From the NCBI GenBank assembly GCA_963826165.1, contig CAWGWC010000006.1, positions 62,001 through 126,000 on the forward strand: DNA of 64,000 nucleotides. The letters are read 5' to 3'. The DNA is from JACVRW01 sp963826165 (GTDB taxonomy: Bacteria; Actinomycetota; Thermoleophilia; Solirubrobacterales; Thermoleophilaceae). The notes under the pieces are model-generated. The model searched no databases. It was given only the letters and a program-made list of their open reading frames with translations, and was not told the DNA's origin. Each line of letters opens with the position of its first letter. Within the stretch, counting starts at the first letter, position 1. Positions 23,486-31,307 of this stretch are shown here, in pieces. The position numbers and the translations under genes are program-made.

Positions 23486-24808
23486 ATGGACCATGATCGC
23501 CTGGTGCGGGGGAGCCACCCTTTCTGCGTCGCGTTGGTTGTCCTCGGTGGGCTCGTCGCTGCACCCGCCGCCCTGGGGGCGTTCCCGGGGACGAACGGGA
23601 GGATCGTCGTCCAGACGACGAACGGCCTCGACACGATCAACTCAGGGGGCGGCGAGCGCCTCGATCTCGTCAGTGAGCCCAGCCCGACCGTGTTCGCGAC
23701 ACCGACTTGGTCGGCCGACGGTAGGCGGGTCGCCTTCGCCAGCAACCGCGGGGGCTCCGCGGACTTCGAGATCTACTCCATAGGAGCCCAGGGCGGCAGC
23801 ATCACCCCGCTCACGAACAACGCGGTCGAGGACAACGACCCGTCCTGGTCGCCGAACGGAAGCCAGATCGTATTCGAGCACGTTCCGGCCACGGGCCCTT
23901 CGCAGATTCACAGGATGAATGCCGACGGCACCGGCGAGGTGCCGCTCATCTCCGGACCCGTCGACGACTCGGCACCCGCGTGGTCTCCCAATGGGACGAG
24001 GATCGTGTTCGCCCGTAGCGTCGCTGGCAACTTGGACATCTGGACGATGACGTCGACCGGCACCTCGGCGACCCCCCTGACGACCGATCCCGCGGACGAG
24101 ACCAACCCCGATTGGTCCCCGGACGGCTCGAGGATCGTGTTCCAGCGAGGCGACACGATCGTCGTGATGTCGGCGAACGGGGCTGCCCAGACACCCCTGC
24201 CGGTCCCCCTTGGCGCACAGCGCCCCGCGTGGGCGCCCGATGGAACGCGCATCCTCTTCGACGTCGACCAGCAGGTGTGGTCGGTCAACCCGAACGGCAC
24301 CGGGGCCACCCAGCTCACGACAGCGGGCGCGACGTCTCTGATCGCTCAGGCGCCGAGTTGGCAACCGCTCCCGCGAGTTGACGGCCCCGGCCCGCCAGGG
24401 CCAGGCGGTGACAACGACGGAAGCGGGCCCGGCACACGGACACCGCTGCTGCGGCGCAGGGTCAAGGCCTCGATGAGGACGAATCGCTCAGGCCGCTACA
24501 CGGTCTTCGCCAAGCTGTCGGTGTCACCGGTGCGCCGCGGCGACACGCTGCGACTGACCTGCAGGGGACGCGGCTGCCCACTCAAGCGGGTCCGCGTGCG
24601 TCCCAAGAAGAGCCGCAAGAGCGTCTCGCTCCTGGGTCACCTGCGCGGCGCGAAGCTACGCAAGGGTGCGGTCGTGCAGCTGCTGGTATCCCGCAAGGGC
24701 ACGGTCGGCCGAGCCACCACCTGGAAGATCCGCGCGCCGAAGCGCCCGCGGGTCACCCGCGCATGCCTGCCACCGGGCACGAGCAAGCTGACCCGCTGCC
24801 CCGGTTGA
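23486..24808 (+). CDS. Secreted TolB-like beta-propeller (PD40 repeat) protein
   Basis: The 440-residue protein has a signal peptide (FCVALVVLGGLVAAPAALGAFPG). Five or more PD40-type blades follow, each with W(S/A)P(D/N)G: WSADGRRVAFASN, WSPNGSQIVFEH, WSPNGTRIVFAR, WSPDGSRIVFQR, WAPDGTRILFDV. A Pro/Gly linker leads to a very basic C-terminal region with the paired-Cys motif CRGRGCPLKRV. That tail on secreted propellers is common in Solirubrobacterales. It probably binds a cell-wall or extracellular ligand; no enzymatic motif is seen. Confidence 0.85.
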   Translation: MDHDRLVRGSHPFCVALVVLGGLVAAPAALGAFPGTNGRIVVQTTNGLDTINSGGGERLDLVSEPSPTVFATPTWSADGRRVAFASNRGGSADFEIYSIGAQGGSITPLTNNAVEDNDPSWSPNGSQIVFEHVPATGPSQIHRMNADGTGEVPLISGPVDDSAPAWSPNGTRIVFARSVAGNLDIWTMTSTGTSATPLTTDPADETNPDWSPDGSRIVFQRGDTIVVMSANGAAQTPLPVPLGAQRPAWAPDGTRILFDVDQQVWSVNPNGTGATQLTTAGATSLIAQAPSWQPLPRVDGPGPPGPGGDNDGSGPGTRTPLLRRRVKASMRTNRSGRYTVFAKLSVSPVRRGDTLRLTCRGRGCPLKRVRVRPKKSRKSVSLLGHLRGAKLRKGAVVQLLVSRKGTVGRATTWKIRAPKRPRVTRACLPPGTSKLTRCPG

Positions 24809-24823
24809 GCCACCCCTCACGTC

Positions 24824-24829
24824 TAGACT
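24824..24829 (+). promoter_or_regulatory. -10 box of tRNA-Val (TAGACT)
   Basis: TAGACT lies 13 nt before the first base of the tRNA, giving a short 5' leader for RNase P to remove. Confidence 0.5.
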
Positions 24830-24842
24830 CTCCCCCTCTTCC

Positions 24843-24914
24843 GGGCGCGTAGCTCAGTGGGAGAGCGCTCGCTTCACACGCGAGAGGTCGCTGGTTCGAA
24901 ACCAGCCGCGCCCA
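24843..24914 (+). tRNA. tRNA-Val (CAC)
   Basis: The cloverleaf is complete. The acceptor GGGCGCG pairs with CGCGCCC plus discriminator A, and the D arm is GCTC/GAGC. The anticodon stem CTCGC/GCGAG has loop TTCACAC (anticodon CAC, GTG codons). The T arm is GCTGG-TTCGAAA-CCAGC. CCA is not encoded. Confidence 0.96.
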
Positions 24915-25138
24915 TTACCTCAGGTAGCCCGCACCGCTCCGCATAGCCCCGCAAACCGCAGTGGTAAGCCGTCTGCGGGGTCATGCAAGGCTATGCTCGG
25001 GCAAGTGTGACGCAGGTCGTGACGCAGCTTGGAGGGTGCGTCAGGGTGGTTAACAAACGGCGCGAACCCTCCCTGGCCCGCGAAGCACCAGCCCCTACAG
25101 ATGGTTCGAGCGGGTCTCGGCGTAGGCCCCCCTGCACG

Positions 25139-25567
25139 GACTACACAATCGCCGGAGTCTTGATGTGCATCCTGATCATCACGATCCCGTTCGGCGTCCA
25201 GGCGTTCAAGCTCGCGGGCTACTCCCTCTGGCCATTCGGCCCCGCCGCCGTGAAGAAGCCCTCGGCCGGGGCGGGCTCGGTAATCGGGAACATCATTTGG
25301 CTGGTGCTGGCCCGGCTGGTGGCTCGCGCTCGGGCACATCATCACGGCGTTCTTCCTGGCAATCACGATCATTGGCATCCCGCTTGCCGTCGGGAACGTG
25401 AAGCTGGTCCCGGTGCGCTATGGCCGTTCGGCCGTGAGATCGTCCCGGCGTCCGAGGTAGCCGCCGCCCTCGGCGGCTATCGGGAGGAGCAGACCGCGGC
25501 TATCCCCCCACCCATCGTCCTGCCGGTGGACGAGCGGGAGGGCGAACTTCCCCCGCCCCGTCCTTAG
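25139..25567 (+). pseudogene. YccF-like membrane protein, 5'-truncated with two frameshifts
   Basis: Three frames carry consecutive pieces of the YccF domain pair: TIAGVLMCILIITIPFGVQ and FKLAGYSLWPFG, then GNIIWLVLA; in the next frame GWWLALGHIITAFFLAITII; and back in the first frame LWPFGREIVPASEV. Removing one C from the CCC at 25311-25313 and adding one G near 25415 restores a continuous protein. The first membrane span of the family is missing because the similarity starts abruptly at TIAG. It lies 225 nt downstream of tRNA-Val. Either a decayed gene or one with consensus errors plus a real 5' loss. Confidence 0.75.
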
Positions 25568-25721
25568 ACAAGCGGCCGCTCACCCTTGCCGTGGCGGGCG
25601 CGAGCGGGGCGGCTACACCCGTTCCCGCGCCCCGCCGAAACCTCGTTAAGCACGGCAGGAGACCTCCATTTCGGCGCGAACTCATATTGTCGATGGCCCT
25701 GCGCCGACCGGACGTGCTGGC

Positions 25722-26096
25722 GTGATTCCTCTGCTCATGGCATTCCGGGGTCTGACACGGGCCGTCGTCGCCGTCTGGCGCGATCCGGAGACCAAGGCGT
25801 TGCCGCTCGTCGCGGGTATCTTGGTTCTCACGGGGACACTCTTCTACTGGCGCTTCGAGGACTGGACGGTCATCGAGGCTCTCTACTTCGCGGTGGTGAC
25901 GCTGACGACCGTCGGCTTCGGGGATTTCACCCCGACCAGCGCCGGGACGCAGATCTTCACGATCATCTACATCCTCACCGGACTCGGCATACTCGTCGCC
26001 CTGCTGAGTTCGGTCGCGCAGCAATACCTCAGACTGAAGGCCGAGCCAGATCCCCTACGCGAGCGTCTGAGGGCACGACGACGCCGCGACAACTAG
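25722..26096 (+). CDS. Two-pore-type potassium channel (ion_trans_2)
   Basis: The 124-residue protein has two hydrophobic spans flanking a pore loop with the K+ selectivity filter TTVGFGDF. The first span is LPLVAGILVLTGTLFYW and the second is IFTIIYILTGLGILVALLSS. The tail is short and basic with no RCK domain, so a KcsA-like tetramer is expected. The GTG at 25722 is used; an ATG five codons later is possible. Confidence 0.88.
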   Translation: MIPLLMAFRGLTRAVVAVWRDPETKALPLVAGILVLTGTLFYWRFEDWTVIEALYFAVVTLTTVGFGDFTPTSAGTQIFTIIYILTGLGILVALLSSVAQQYLRLKAEPDPLRERLRARRRRDN

Positions 26097-26125
26097 CAGG
26101 AGCTTTCCGGCGTCGGACGCCTCCT

Positions 26126-26548
26126 CTAGCTGCAGTCCAGCGACGCGAACGCCTTCTTGTAGGACGCTTGGAGCTGCTGCAGCGCGGTGACGACCTGTGC
26201 CTTCGCATCCGAGGCCGAGAGCGAGGTGCCGAGGTCGCTGGCCACAGTCTTGATGGAGCTGGTGAACTCGTTGGTGGCCGCCTCAACCTCGCTGCGGCGG
26301 TCGTCGCTGAGGTCCGACTGAGCGTCAGCAATGTCGCTGAGGTCGTTCTGGATCGCGTCCAGGTTCTGCGTCACTTCGTCTGTCGTGACGGTCGCTGGCG
26401 TCAGGCTGCTCAGTTCGTCTACCTGGTTGGCAATGCCATCCCTGGCATCGCAGACGGTGTTCATGGCCTTCTCCTCATCGGATTCACCGCACGCGCCCAA
26501 CGCGAGCAGGAGCAGCGCGACGACCAGGACACTCCGCGCGGATCTCAT
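26126..26548 (-). CDS. Small lipoprotein with coiled-coil
   Basis: This 140-residue protein has a lipoprotein signal: MRSARSVLVVALLLLALGAC, with the lipobox LGAC at position 20. The mature part is acidic and helical (heptad-like repeats across ELSSLTPATVTTDEVTQNL and onward) and ends with a Cys that may pair with another at about position 32. No family was recognised. The start is leaderless: TAGGTT, 6 nt, ATG. A perfect inverted repeat lies 34 nt further upstream. Confidence 0.8.
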   Translation of the reverse strand: MRSARSVLVVALLLLALGACGESDEEKAMNTVCDARDGIANQVDELSSLTPATVTTDEVTQNLDAIQNDLSDIADAQSDLSDDRRSEVEAATNEFTSSIKTVASDLGTSLSASDAKAQVVTALQQLQASYKKAFASLDCS

Positions 26549-26554
26549 GCCCGG

Positions 26555-26560
26555 AACCTA
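26555..26560 (-). promoter_or_regulatory. -10 box of the lipoprotein gene (TAGGTT), leaderless
   Basis: TAGGTT is followed by 6 nt and the ATG at 26548. Confidence 0.6.
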
Positions 26561-26581
26561 GAGCGCGTAGGCTCGGCACCC

Positions 26582-26600
26582 ATCACCCTATGTGGGTGAT
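26582..26600. promoter_or_regulatory. Inverted repeat ATCACCC-N5-GGGTGAT, candidate operator
   Basis: Perfect 7-nt arms separated by TATGT, centred at about -43 from the predicted leaderless start point of the lipoprotein gene. This is a position typical for an activator or repressor dimer. It is not followed by a T-run on either strand. Confidence 0.5.
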
Positions 26601-26720
26601 CCAGGCCGGGCGCTGTGGCGGCTCGCGGCCGACTCTCGGCCTTCGGCCCGGCGGAGAGCTTCAGCTGGTCACCCCGGAGTCCGAGCCCCACTCGGGTCGA
26701 TCGAACATAGACGAGTGTCA

Positions 26721-27608
26721 TCAGCCGGGGAGATGCGCCGCGCAGAACGCGTCACGCGTCTGATTCGCCTCAGAGGTGGCGGGGAACGCGGCCCTGATGC
26801 GGTTCGCCATGGCGATCGCGTTCCGCTCGATCCTGGCAGCGATCAGGCCGCGGGCCTTGGCGTTCGGCGCCGCCGCGAGCCGCTGCGCGTTGTCCCATGC
26901 CCGCTCGCGCCAGGCGAATACGTCGAGCGCGAGCGTCGTATCGCCAGACGTCTGGTTCGCGACCGCAGGGTCGAGCGTGGCGATCAGCTCCGGGAACACC
27001 GCTAGCTGGGCGCGCGCGAGCACTGTATTTACGTGCAGGTGGTCGGCGTAGTTGTCCAGCCCGAGCTGGTAGTAGACGAACGCCAGATCACGGTTGACGT
27101 GCGCATTGATCCCCAGCCAGATGTCTCCAGCCGACGAGACCCTCTCGTTCCCGGCGGCTCTGAAGGCGATCCGCCAGGCCTTGGGGGTGCGACTCGTCTT
27201 GTCCCTGCGCCACGACCTCAGCGCGTTCAGGTAGTACGCGCCGAACGCGTATGTGAGCTGGTTCCAGAACGGGCGGTCGCTGAACTCGCCCGACCAATTC
27301 GCATCGCGGATCCCCTCGGTGGTCCGCCAGTAGAGCAGCGAGAAGACCGAATTGTGGTCACACCCGAGCCGCTCGTAGTTGCGCTCCATTCTCCCGAGGA
27401 GCCTCGTCAGGCACCGGTCGCGCCGCTGCGGGCAGAACGGCTTGGGACGGTACCCCTCCGGCAGCGAACCCTTCTTGCCGCCGGCTGCGATCTCCCCGCC
27501 CTCGGGAGACTGCTGCCGTGCGACGGCCGGCGCCACCGTCAGGCAGGCGAAGGCGGCCGCGAGCGCGAGTGCGGCGGCGAGCCTGGCGACGTGCAGCCGA
27601 GATCTCAT
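26721..27608 (-). CDS. Secreted DUF5995 family protein
   Basis: The 295-residue protein has a signal peptide (HVARLAAALALAAAFACLTVAPAVA). The mature part is helical and contains GINAHVNRDLAFVYYQLGLDNY, the most characteristic stretch of DUF5995 (an N/H-rich motif possibly binding metal). It also contains paired cysteines near PFCPQRRDRCLTR and an RAWDNAQRLA segment. Function is unknown. The ATG at 27608 is the only one that gives a signal peptide. Confidence 0.78.
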   Translation of the reverse strand: MRSRLHVARLAAALALAAAFACLTVAPAVARQQSPEGGEIAAGGKKGSLPEGYRPKPFCPQRRDRCLTRLLGRMERNYERLGCDHNSVFSLLYWRTTEGIRDANWSGEFSDRPFWNQLTYAFGAYYLNALRSWRRDKTSRTPKAWRIAFRAAGNERVSSAGDIWLGINAHVNRDLAFVYYQLGLDNYADHLHVNTVLARAQLAVFPELIATLDPAVANQTSGDTTLALDVFAWRERAWDNAQRLAAAPNAKARGLIAARIERNAIAMANRIRAAFPATSEANQTRDAFCAAHLPG

Positions 27609-27631
27609 GCGTGAAGCTTCGCCGTGAACAC

Positions 27632-27844
27632 GTGAACTCGGTAACGGTAGAGGCCAACGGCGTCGCACTCGGGGTCGAGCACTTCGGCGACGCGGCGGCG
27701 CCGCTCGTTCTGCTCGCGGGCGGCACGACCATGCTCTCCTGGCCCGACCCGCTCTGCGAGGCGCTCGCTCGCGGCGGAAGCCACGTAGTGAGGTCGCCTG
27801 CGCGACTCGAGCTCTCGTTGCGAAACCGCCCGGGGCCGCGGTAG
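27632..27844 (+). pseudogene. Truncated alpha/beta hydrolase N-terminus
   Basis: The frame VNSVTVEANGVALGVEHFGD...PLVLLAGGTTMLSWPDPLCEALARGGSHVVR matches the first ~55 residues of the alpha/beta hydrolases whose next block is normally RYDHRDTG. Here the match stops at VVR and the frame ends 18 codons later. The nucleophile, acid and histidine regions are all absent. It is therefore a remnant left between the DUF5995 gene and the methyltransferase. Confidence 0.65.
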
Positions 27845-27873
27845 TGTCGCCACGTCCAACAGGAAGGGGAGAC

Positions 27874-28692
27874 GTGACGACTGCGGACTCGGAGCTGAAG
27901 GTTCGGCATCGCAAAATGTGGGCCTCGGGCGACTATCCCGGGATGGTCGAGACGTTTCTGCTGCCGCTCGGGCCGCGGCTCGTGGAGGCGTGCCAGATCG
28001 GCGCGGATATGCACGTTCTCGACGTTGCCGCAGGGACGGGCAACGCCTCGATCCCGGCTGCGCAAGCGGGCGCCGAGGTGACCGCGAGCGACCTCACTCC
28101 CGAGCTCTTCGAAGCCGGTCGCGAACGGGCGCGGGAGGCCGGCGTCGAGCTCGACTGGGTTGAGGCCGACGCCGAGAATCTCCCCTTCGAGGACGAGTCC
28201 TTCGACGTCGTCATGTCGTCGATCGGCGCGATGTTCGCGCCGATGCATCAGAGCGTGGCCGACGAGCTCGTGCGCGTGTGCCGCCCGGGCGGGACGATCG
28301 GGATGCTCAACTGGACTCCCGAGGGGATGATCGGTGCCCTGTTTCGGACCATGGGTCCGTTCGCCCCGCCCCCGCCTCCGGGCGCGCAGCCGCCGCCGCT
28401 GTGGGGCAGCGAGGAGCATGTCCAAGAGGCGTTCGGAGATCGCGTCGATCTCCACACGCTCGATCGCGACACGCTCGAGGTCACGGCCTTCGAGAATCCG
28501 CAGGATTACGGCGAACACTTCAAGTCCAAGTACGGGCCCACGATCGTCGCGCGGGCGAACGCCGAGAAGGACGGTCGTGAGGGGGAGCTCGACGCGGCCC
28601 TGAGCGCCTTCTGCGACGAGTGGAACCTCGGCACGCCTGAGCAGGCGCGGTTCGAGCAGGAATACCTGGTCGTCGTCGGCACCCGCCGGTAG
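27874..28692 (+). CDS. Class I SAM-dependent methyltransferase
   Basis: The 272-residue protein has the SAM-binding motif I LDVAAGTGNASIPAA, motif II SDLTPELFEAGRERA, and motif IV NLPFEDESFDVVMSSIGAMF. The later VCRPGGTIGMLNWTPEGMIG resembles UbiE/arsenite-methyltransferase-like small-molecule enzymes. The GTG at 27874 has AGGAAGGGGA just upstream. The substrate is unknown; no pathway neighbours help. Confidence 0.88.
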   Translation: MTTADSELKVRHRKMWASGDYPGMVETFLLPLGPRLVEACQIGADMHVLDVAAGTGNASIPAAQAGAEVTASDLTPELFEAGRERAREAGVELDWVEADAENLPFEDESFDVVMSSIGAMFAPMHQSVADELVRVCRPGGTIGMLNWTPEGMIGALFRTMGPFAPPPPPGAQPPPLWGSEEHVQEAFGDRVDLHTLDRDTLEVTAFENPQDYGEHFKSKYGPTIVARANAEKDGREGELDAALSAFCDEWNLGTPEQARFEQEYLVVVGTRR

Positions 28693-28713
28693 GCCGGGCA
28701 GCACGGACTGCCG

Positions 28714-29304
28714 CTAGGGAGGGAGTTCGCTCCCCTTCGGTAGCAGCGGATGACCGTCGACGACGGCGGAGGCGATATCGACGAGCTTGCGGTTGACGGT
28801 TCGGGAGTGGTCGCGAAGCATCTCGAAGGCCGCTGCCTCGTCGAGCGAGTGACGTTCCATCAGGATGCCCTTGGCCCGCTCGGTGATGGCTCGGCGCCCG
28901 AAAGCGCCCTCCAGGTCGTGATACTCCGCGAAGCGGCGCAGGACGATGTCGATCGAGCTCTGCCAGTCCTGTTCGGCGTCGGTGATGTAGGCGAAGATGC
29001 CGCGCTTCGACGCCTCCTTGACGAAGGTCGGATCGGGGGAGTGGATCAGGACGATGACCGGGCAGGCCGACTCCTGGACGATCTTCTCGATCAGCGTGAG
29101 GGCGTGCTGGGAACTTTCGCCAAGCCCGACCAGAGCGACGTCGGGTCGCTCTCGGGCTGTAACGGGCCCCACGTCGTCAACGTCGACCTCGCGGGCGATC
29201 ACCTCGTGTCCGAGTCCCGCGACGATCGGCGCGACCAAGGCCAACCGATCCTTGCGCTCGTTTGCGATCAGCACGCGCAGATTGTCTGTCTCGCGGTAAC
29301 TCAT
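28714..29304 (-). CDS. ANTAR-domain regulator with pseudo-receiver
   Basis: The 196-residue protein has a receiver-like N-terminal domain (residues ~9-125) and an ANTAR RNA-binding domain (AITERAKGILMERHSLDEAA, then LRDHSRTVNRKLVDIASAVV). ANTAR proteins act as antiterminators by binding paired hairpins in nascent RNA. The receiver lacks its phosphoacceptor: the usual D is G in PDVALVGLG, and the acidic pair is NE in LIANERKD. Regulation by phosphorylation is therefore unlikely. Divergent from the microprotein/ATPase pair. Confidence 0.9.
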   Translation of the reverse strand: MSYRETDNLRVLIANERKDRLALVAPIVAGLGHEVIAREVDVDDVGPVTARERPDVALVGLGESSQHALTLIEKIVQESACPVIVLIHSPDPTFVKEASKRGIFAYITDAEQDWQSSIDIVLRRFAEYHDLEGAFGRRAITERAKGILMERHSLDEAAAFEMLRDHSRTVNRKLVDIASAVVDGHPLLPKGSELPP

Positions 29305-29465
29305 CGTCGGTCTGGGAGCACTGAATTCTAGCCCGAAATCCGCTCCGGTGATAACCTCGGCGCGCGCTTCGCCCTACGCAATCGGCGAGCGTGTATTCCG
29401 GCTCCAGCACTTGGCCGGCAGGTGTCGACCGCGGTGGTCGACGTACCGGGCTTCAGGAGCTGAGC

Positions 29466-29588
29466 ATGCCAACGTCCTCACCGTTTCGCCGCAACTCACC
29501 GGACGCGCGAGAGAGGGAACGCCGCGGCGCAGAGCGGTTCCGCTTGGGCCGGGGTTGCACGCTTTTCGATAAGGCGGACGCCGCATGA
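29466..29588 (+). CDS. 40-residue basic microprotein coupled to an anti-sigma-type ATPase
   Basis: ATG 29466 has AGGAG six nt upstream. The 40-residue product (MPTSSPFRRNSPDARERERR..., ending LFDKADAA) is Arg-rich and has one Cys. Its TGA overlaps the next ATG (ATGA), so translation is coupled to the HATPase gene. No family was recognised. The strong ribosome-binding site and coupling argue for a real gene rather than a leader accident. Confidence 0.5.
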   Translation: MPTSSPFRRNSPDARERERRGAERFRLGRGCTLFDKADAA

Positions 29589-29977
29589 CCGCACGCAAGG
29601 GTCTGGTGTTTTCGGTGCTCGGAGGGCCCGAAGCCTCCTCAAACGCCAGAAGAGCGATACTCGCCGGCGACGGAGCCGTTCCTTCCTCCGCCCGTGAAGA
29701 CATTCTGCTGCTGGTGAGCGAGCTGGTGACCAACGGCGTGCGTCACAACGGCGTGGGACCGGACCGGTCGCTGCGCGTGGAACTTCAGCGGTCGCCCCGG
29801 CGGGTGCGGGTCGAAGTGTCCCAGCCCGGAAACGGATTCCGGCACAAACCTCAACCCTCCCACTCGAAGGCGGGAGGGGGCTGGGGTCTGATCCTGGTCG
29901 ACCGGATCGCGGACCGCTGGGGGATCACCAGCCGCGCGGACAGCACCTGCGTGTGGTTCGAGCTTCAGGCCCTCTAG
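29585..29977 (+). CDS. HATPase_c anti-sigma-type serine kinase (RsbW-like)
   Basis: The 130-residue protein is a stand-alone GHKL ATPase. The N-box is ILLLVSELVTNGVRHNG with the Glu and Asn, and the G-box is GGGWGLILVDRIADRWG. Such proteins bind sigma factors or phosphorylate anti-anti-sigma STAS partners. No sigma, STAS or PP2C gene is adjacent, so it is an orphan. It overlaps the microprotein gene by 4 nt. Confidence 0.87.
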   Translation: MTARKGLVFSVLGGPEASSNARRAILAGDGAVPSSAREDILLLVSELVTNGVRHNGVGPDRSLRVELQRSPRRVRVEVSQPGNGFRHKPQPSHSKAGGGWGLILVDRIADRWGITSRADSTCVWFELQAL

Positions 29978-30005
29978 GGAACCGCCCACGCGACCCTGCC
30001 TTTGC

Positions 30006-30401
30006 TCAGGGCCGAGCGAGCAGGTCCCAGCGGTTTCCGGCGATGTCGCGAAACACCGCGACGCGGCCGTAGGGTTCGTTGCGCGGAGCGGTGAGGAACT
30101 CGACGCCCGCGCGGCGCATCCTCCCGTACGCGGCATCGAAGTCGTCCACTTCGAGGAAGAACCCGACCCGACCGGCCACCTGGCTGCCGACGATCGCCGC
30201 TTGCCGATCGCCCTCCGCGCGGGCCAGCAGAATAGAGGTCTGGCCGCCCGGCGGGCGCACGACGACCCAGCGCTTGGGCTTGCCGTCGTTCGCGAGCGCT
30301 GGGGAATCCTCGATCAAGTCGAACCCCAGGGAGTCGACGAAGAATTCGATGGCAGGGTCGTAGTCAGCGACGACAATCGCGACGAGCTGCAGGAACGCCA
30401 T
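30006..30401 (-). CDS. VOC family (glyoxalase-like) protein
   Basis: The 131-residue single VOC domain has VAIVVADYDPAIEFFVDSLGFDLIED at the start, RVGFFLEVDDFDAAYGRMRRAGVEF in the middle and a C-terminal strand with VAVFRDIAGNRWDLL. The paired beta-alpha-beta-beta-beta modules would dimerise around a metal. The substrate (glyoxalase, dioxygenase or drug-binding) cannot be assigned. The ATG at 30401 is chosen because the fold starts at once. Confidence 0.87.
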   Translation of the reverse strand: MAFLQLVAIVVADYDPAIEFFVDSLGFDLIEDSPALANDGKPKRWVVVRPPGGQTSILLARAEGDRQAAIVGSQVAGRVGFFLEVDDFDAAYGRMRRAGVEFLTAPRNEPYGRVAVFRDIAGNRWDLLARP

Positions 30402-30462
30402 CGGCTGTAATCCTCGCAGTGGCCGCGAGCGGTCATCGCCGCCCGCGGCCCCGCTGCAGCGG

Positions 30463-31104
30463 CTAGCCCGTGATGAAGCCGGTGCCCTCAACGATCTTGA
30501 GCACCTGCTTCATGTTCTTCGCCTTGTCGAAGGCATCGGGGGCGAAGTTCTCGCCCGCCAGCGAACGGAAGTGGGCGGCGTGGCGTGCCTCGACCGAGTG
30601 GATCGAGAGTGCGGCCTTGACCACCGGCTTCTGAAGGAGCCGCGGGCCCTGGCCGGCGTATGCGGCCACGCCCGTGTCCTCCAGCGCGACGGCGGTCTGC
30701 AGGAACAGGTCCTGGTCGCCGGTCGTGTTCTTGAAGTCGAACTTGGGCTTCTTGACCGCCTTCGACCCGAGAGCCTGCTTGAGGAACTTCACGTGCGCCT
30801 TCTCGTGGTCGCGAACGATCCGGGCGGCGCTGAGCACCTCGCCCGATATCGCGCTCTTGTCAACGGCCTCGATGTAGAAGGCGGCCTCGAGGTACTCGAG
30901 GGTGAGCGCGTAGTTGAGGATCGCCACGTCCTGCCGCTTGGACGGCTTGGCCTCGGCCAGTGCGGGCAGGCCGGACAGCAGCACGCCACCACCGATCAGC
31001 GCCCCGCCTCCCAGCGCGGCCTTGCGGAAGAACTCAGACCGGGTGTCGCCCTCGACGTCGAGCGCGCCGAGATCCAGAGCCTCGACGGTGATCTTGCTGG
31101 ACAT
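30463..31104 (-). CDS. Secreted ferritin-like domain protein
   Basis: The 213-residue protein has a Tat-like N-terminus (TRSEFFRKAALGGGALIGGGVLL) followed by a four-helix ferritin-like domain: LNYALTLEYLEAAFYIEAV, RIVRDHEKAHVKFLKQAL, QTAVALEDTGVAAYAGQGP and SIHSVEARHAAHFRSLAG. Glu and His residues at the diiron-type positions (LEYLEAAFY, DHEKAH, SVEARHAAHF) are present. The family is often annotated as dessication-related or DUF4439-like. AAGGA lies before the ATG. Confidence 0.87.
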   Translation of the reverse strand: MSSKITVEALDLGALDVEGDTRSEFFRKAALGGGALIGGGVLLSGLPALAEAKPSKRQDVAILNYALTLEYLEAAFYIEAVDKSAISGEVLSAARIVRDHEKAHVKFLKQALGSKAVKKPKFDFKNTTGDQDLFLQTAVALEDTGVAAYAGQGPRLLQKPVVKAALSIHSVEARHAAHFRSLAGENFAPDAFDKAKNMKQVLKIVEGTGFITG

Positions 31105-31307
31105 ACCGCTGTCCTTTCTTCGGGTGTGCGAGCGGGCAGGCAGCGGCCTCCCTGCTCGGGCCTTCCTTCCGCGGCCGGCCCCGAGCCGGATCAACGCCAG
31201 CCCACATTGGCGTGAATGGCGAGGTCCGGCGCGCTTCCGGAGCGCTGGTTGTCGCGCCCGCGCGGGGATGGCATGATCGGCCCACTCGAACTGGAGGAGA
31301 GACGTCG

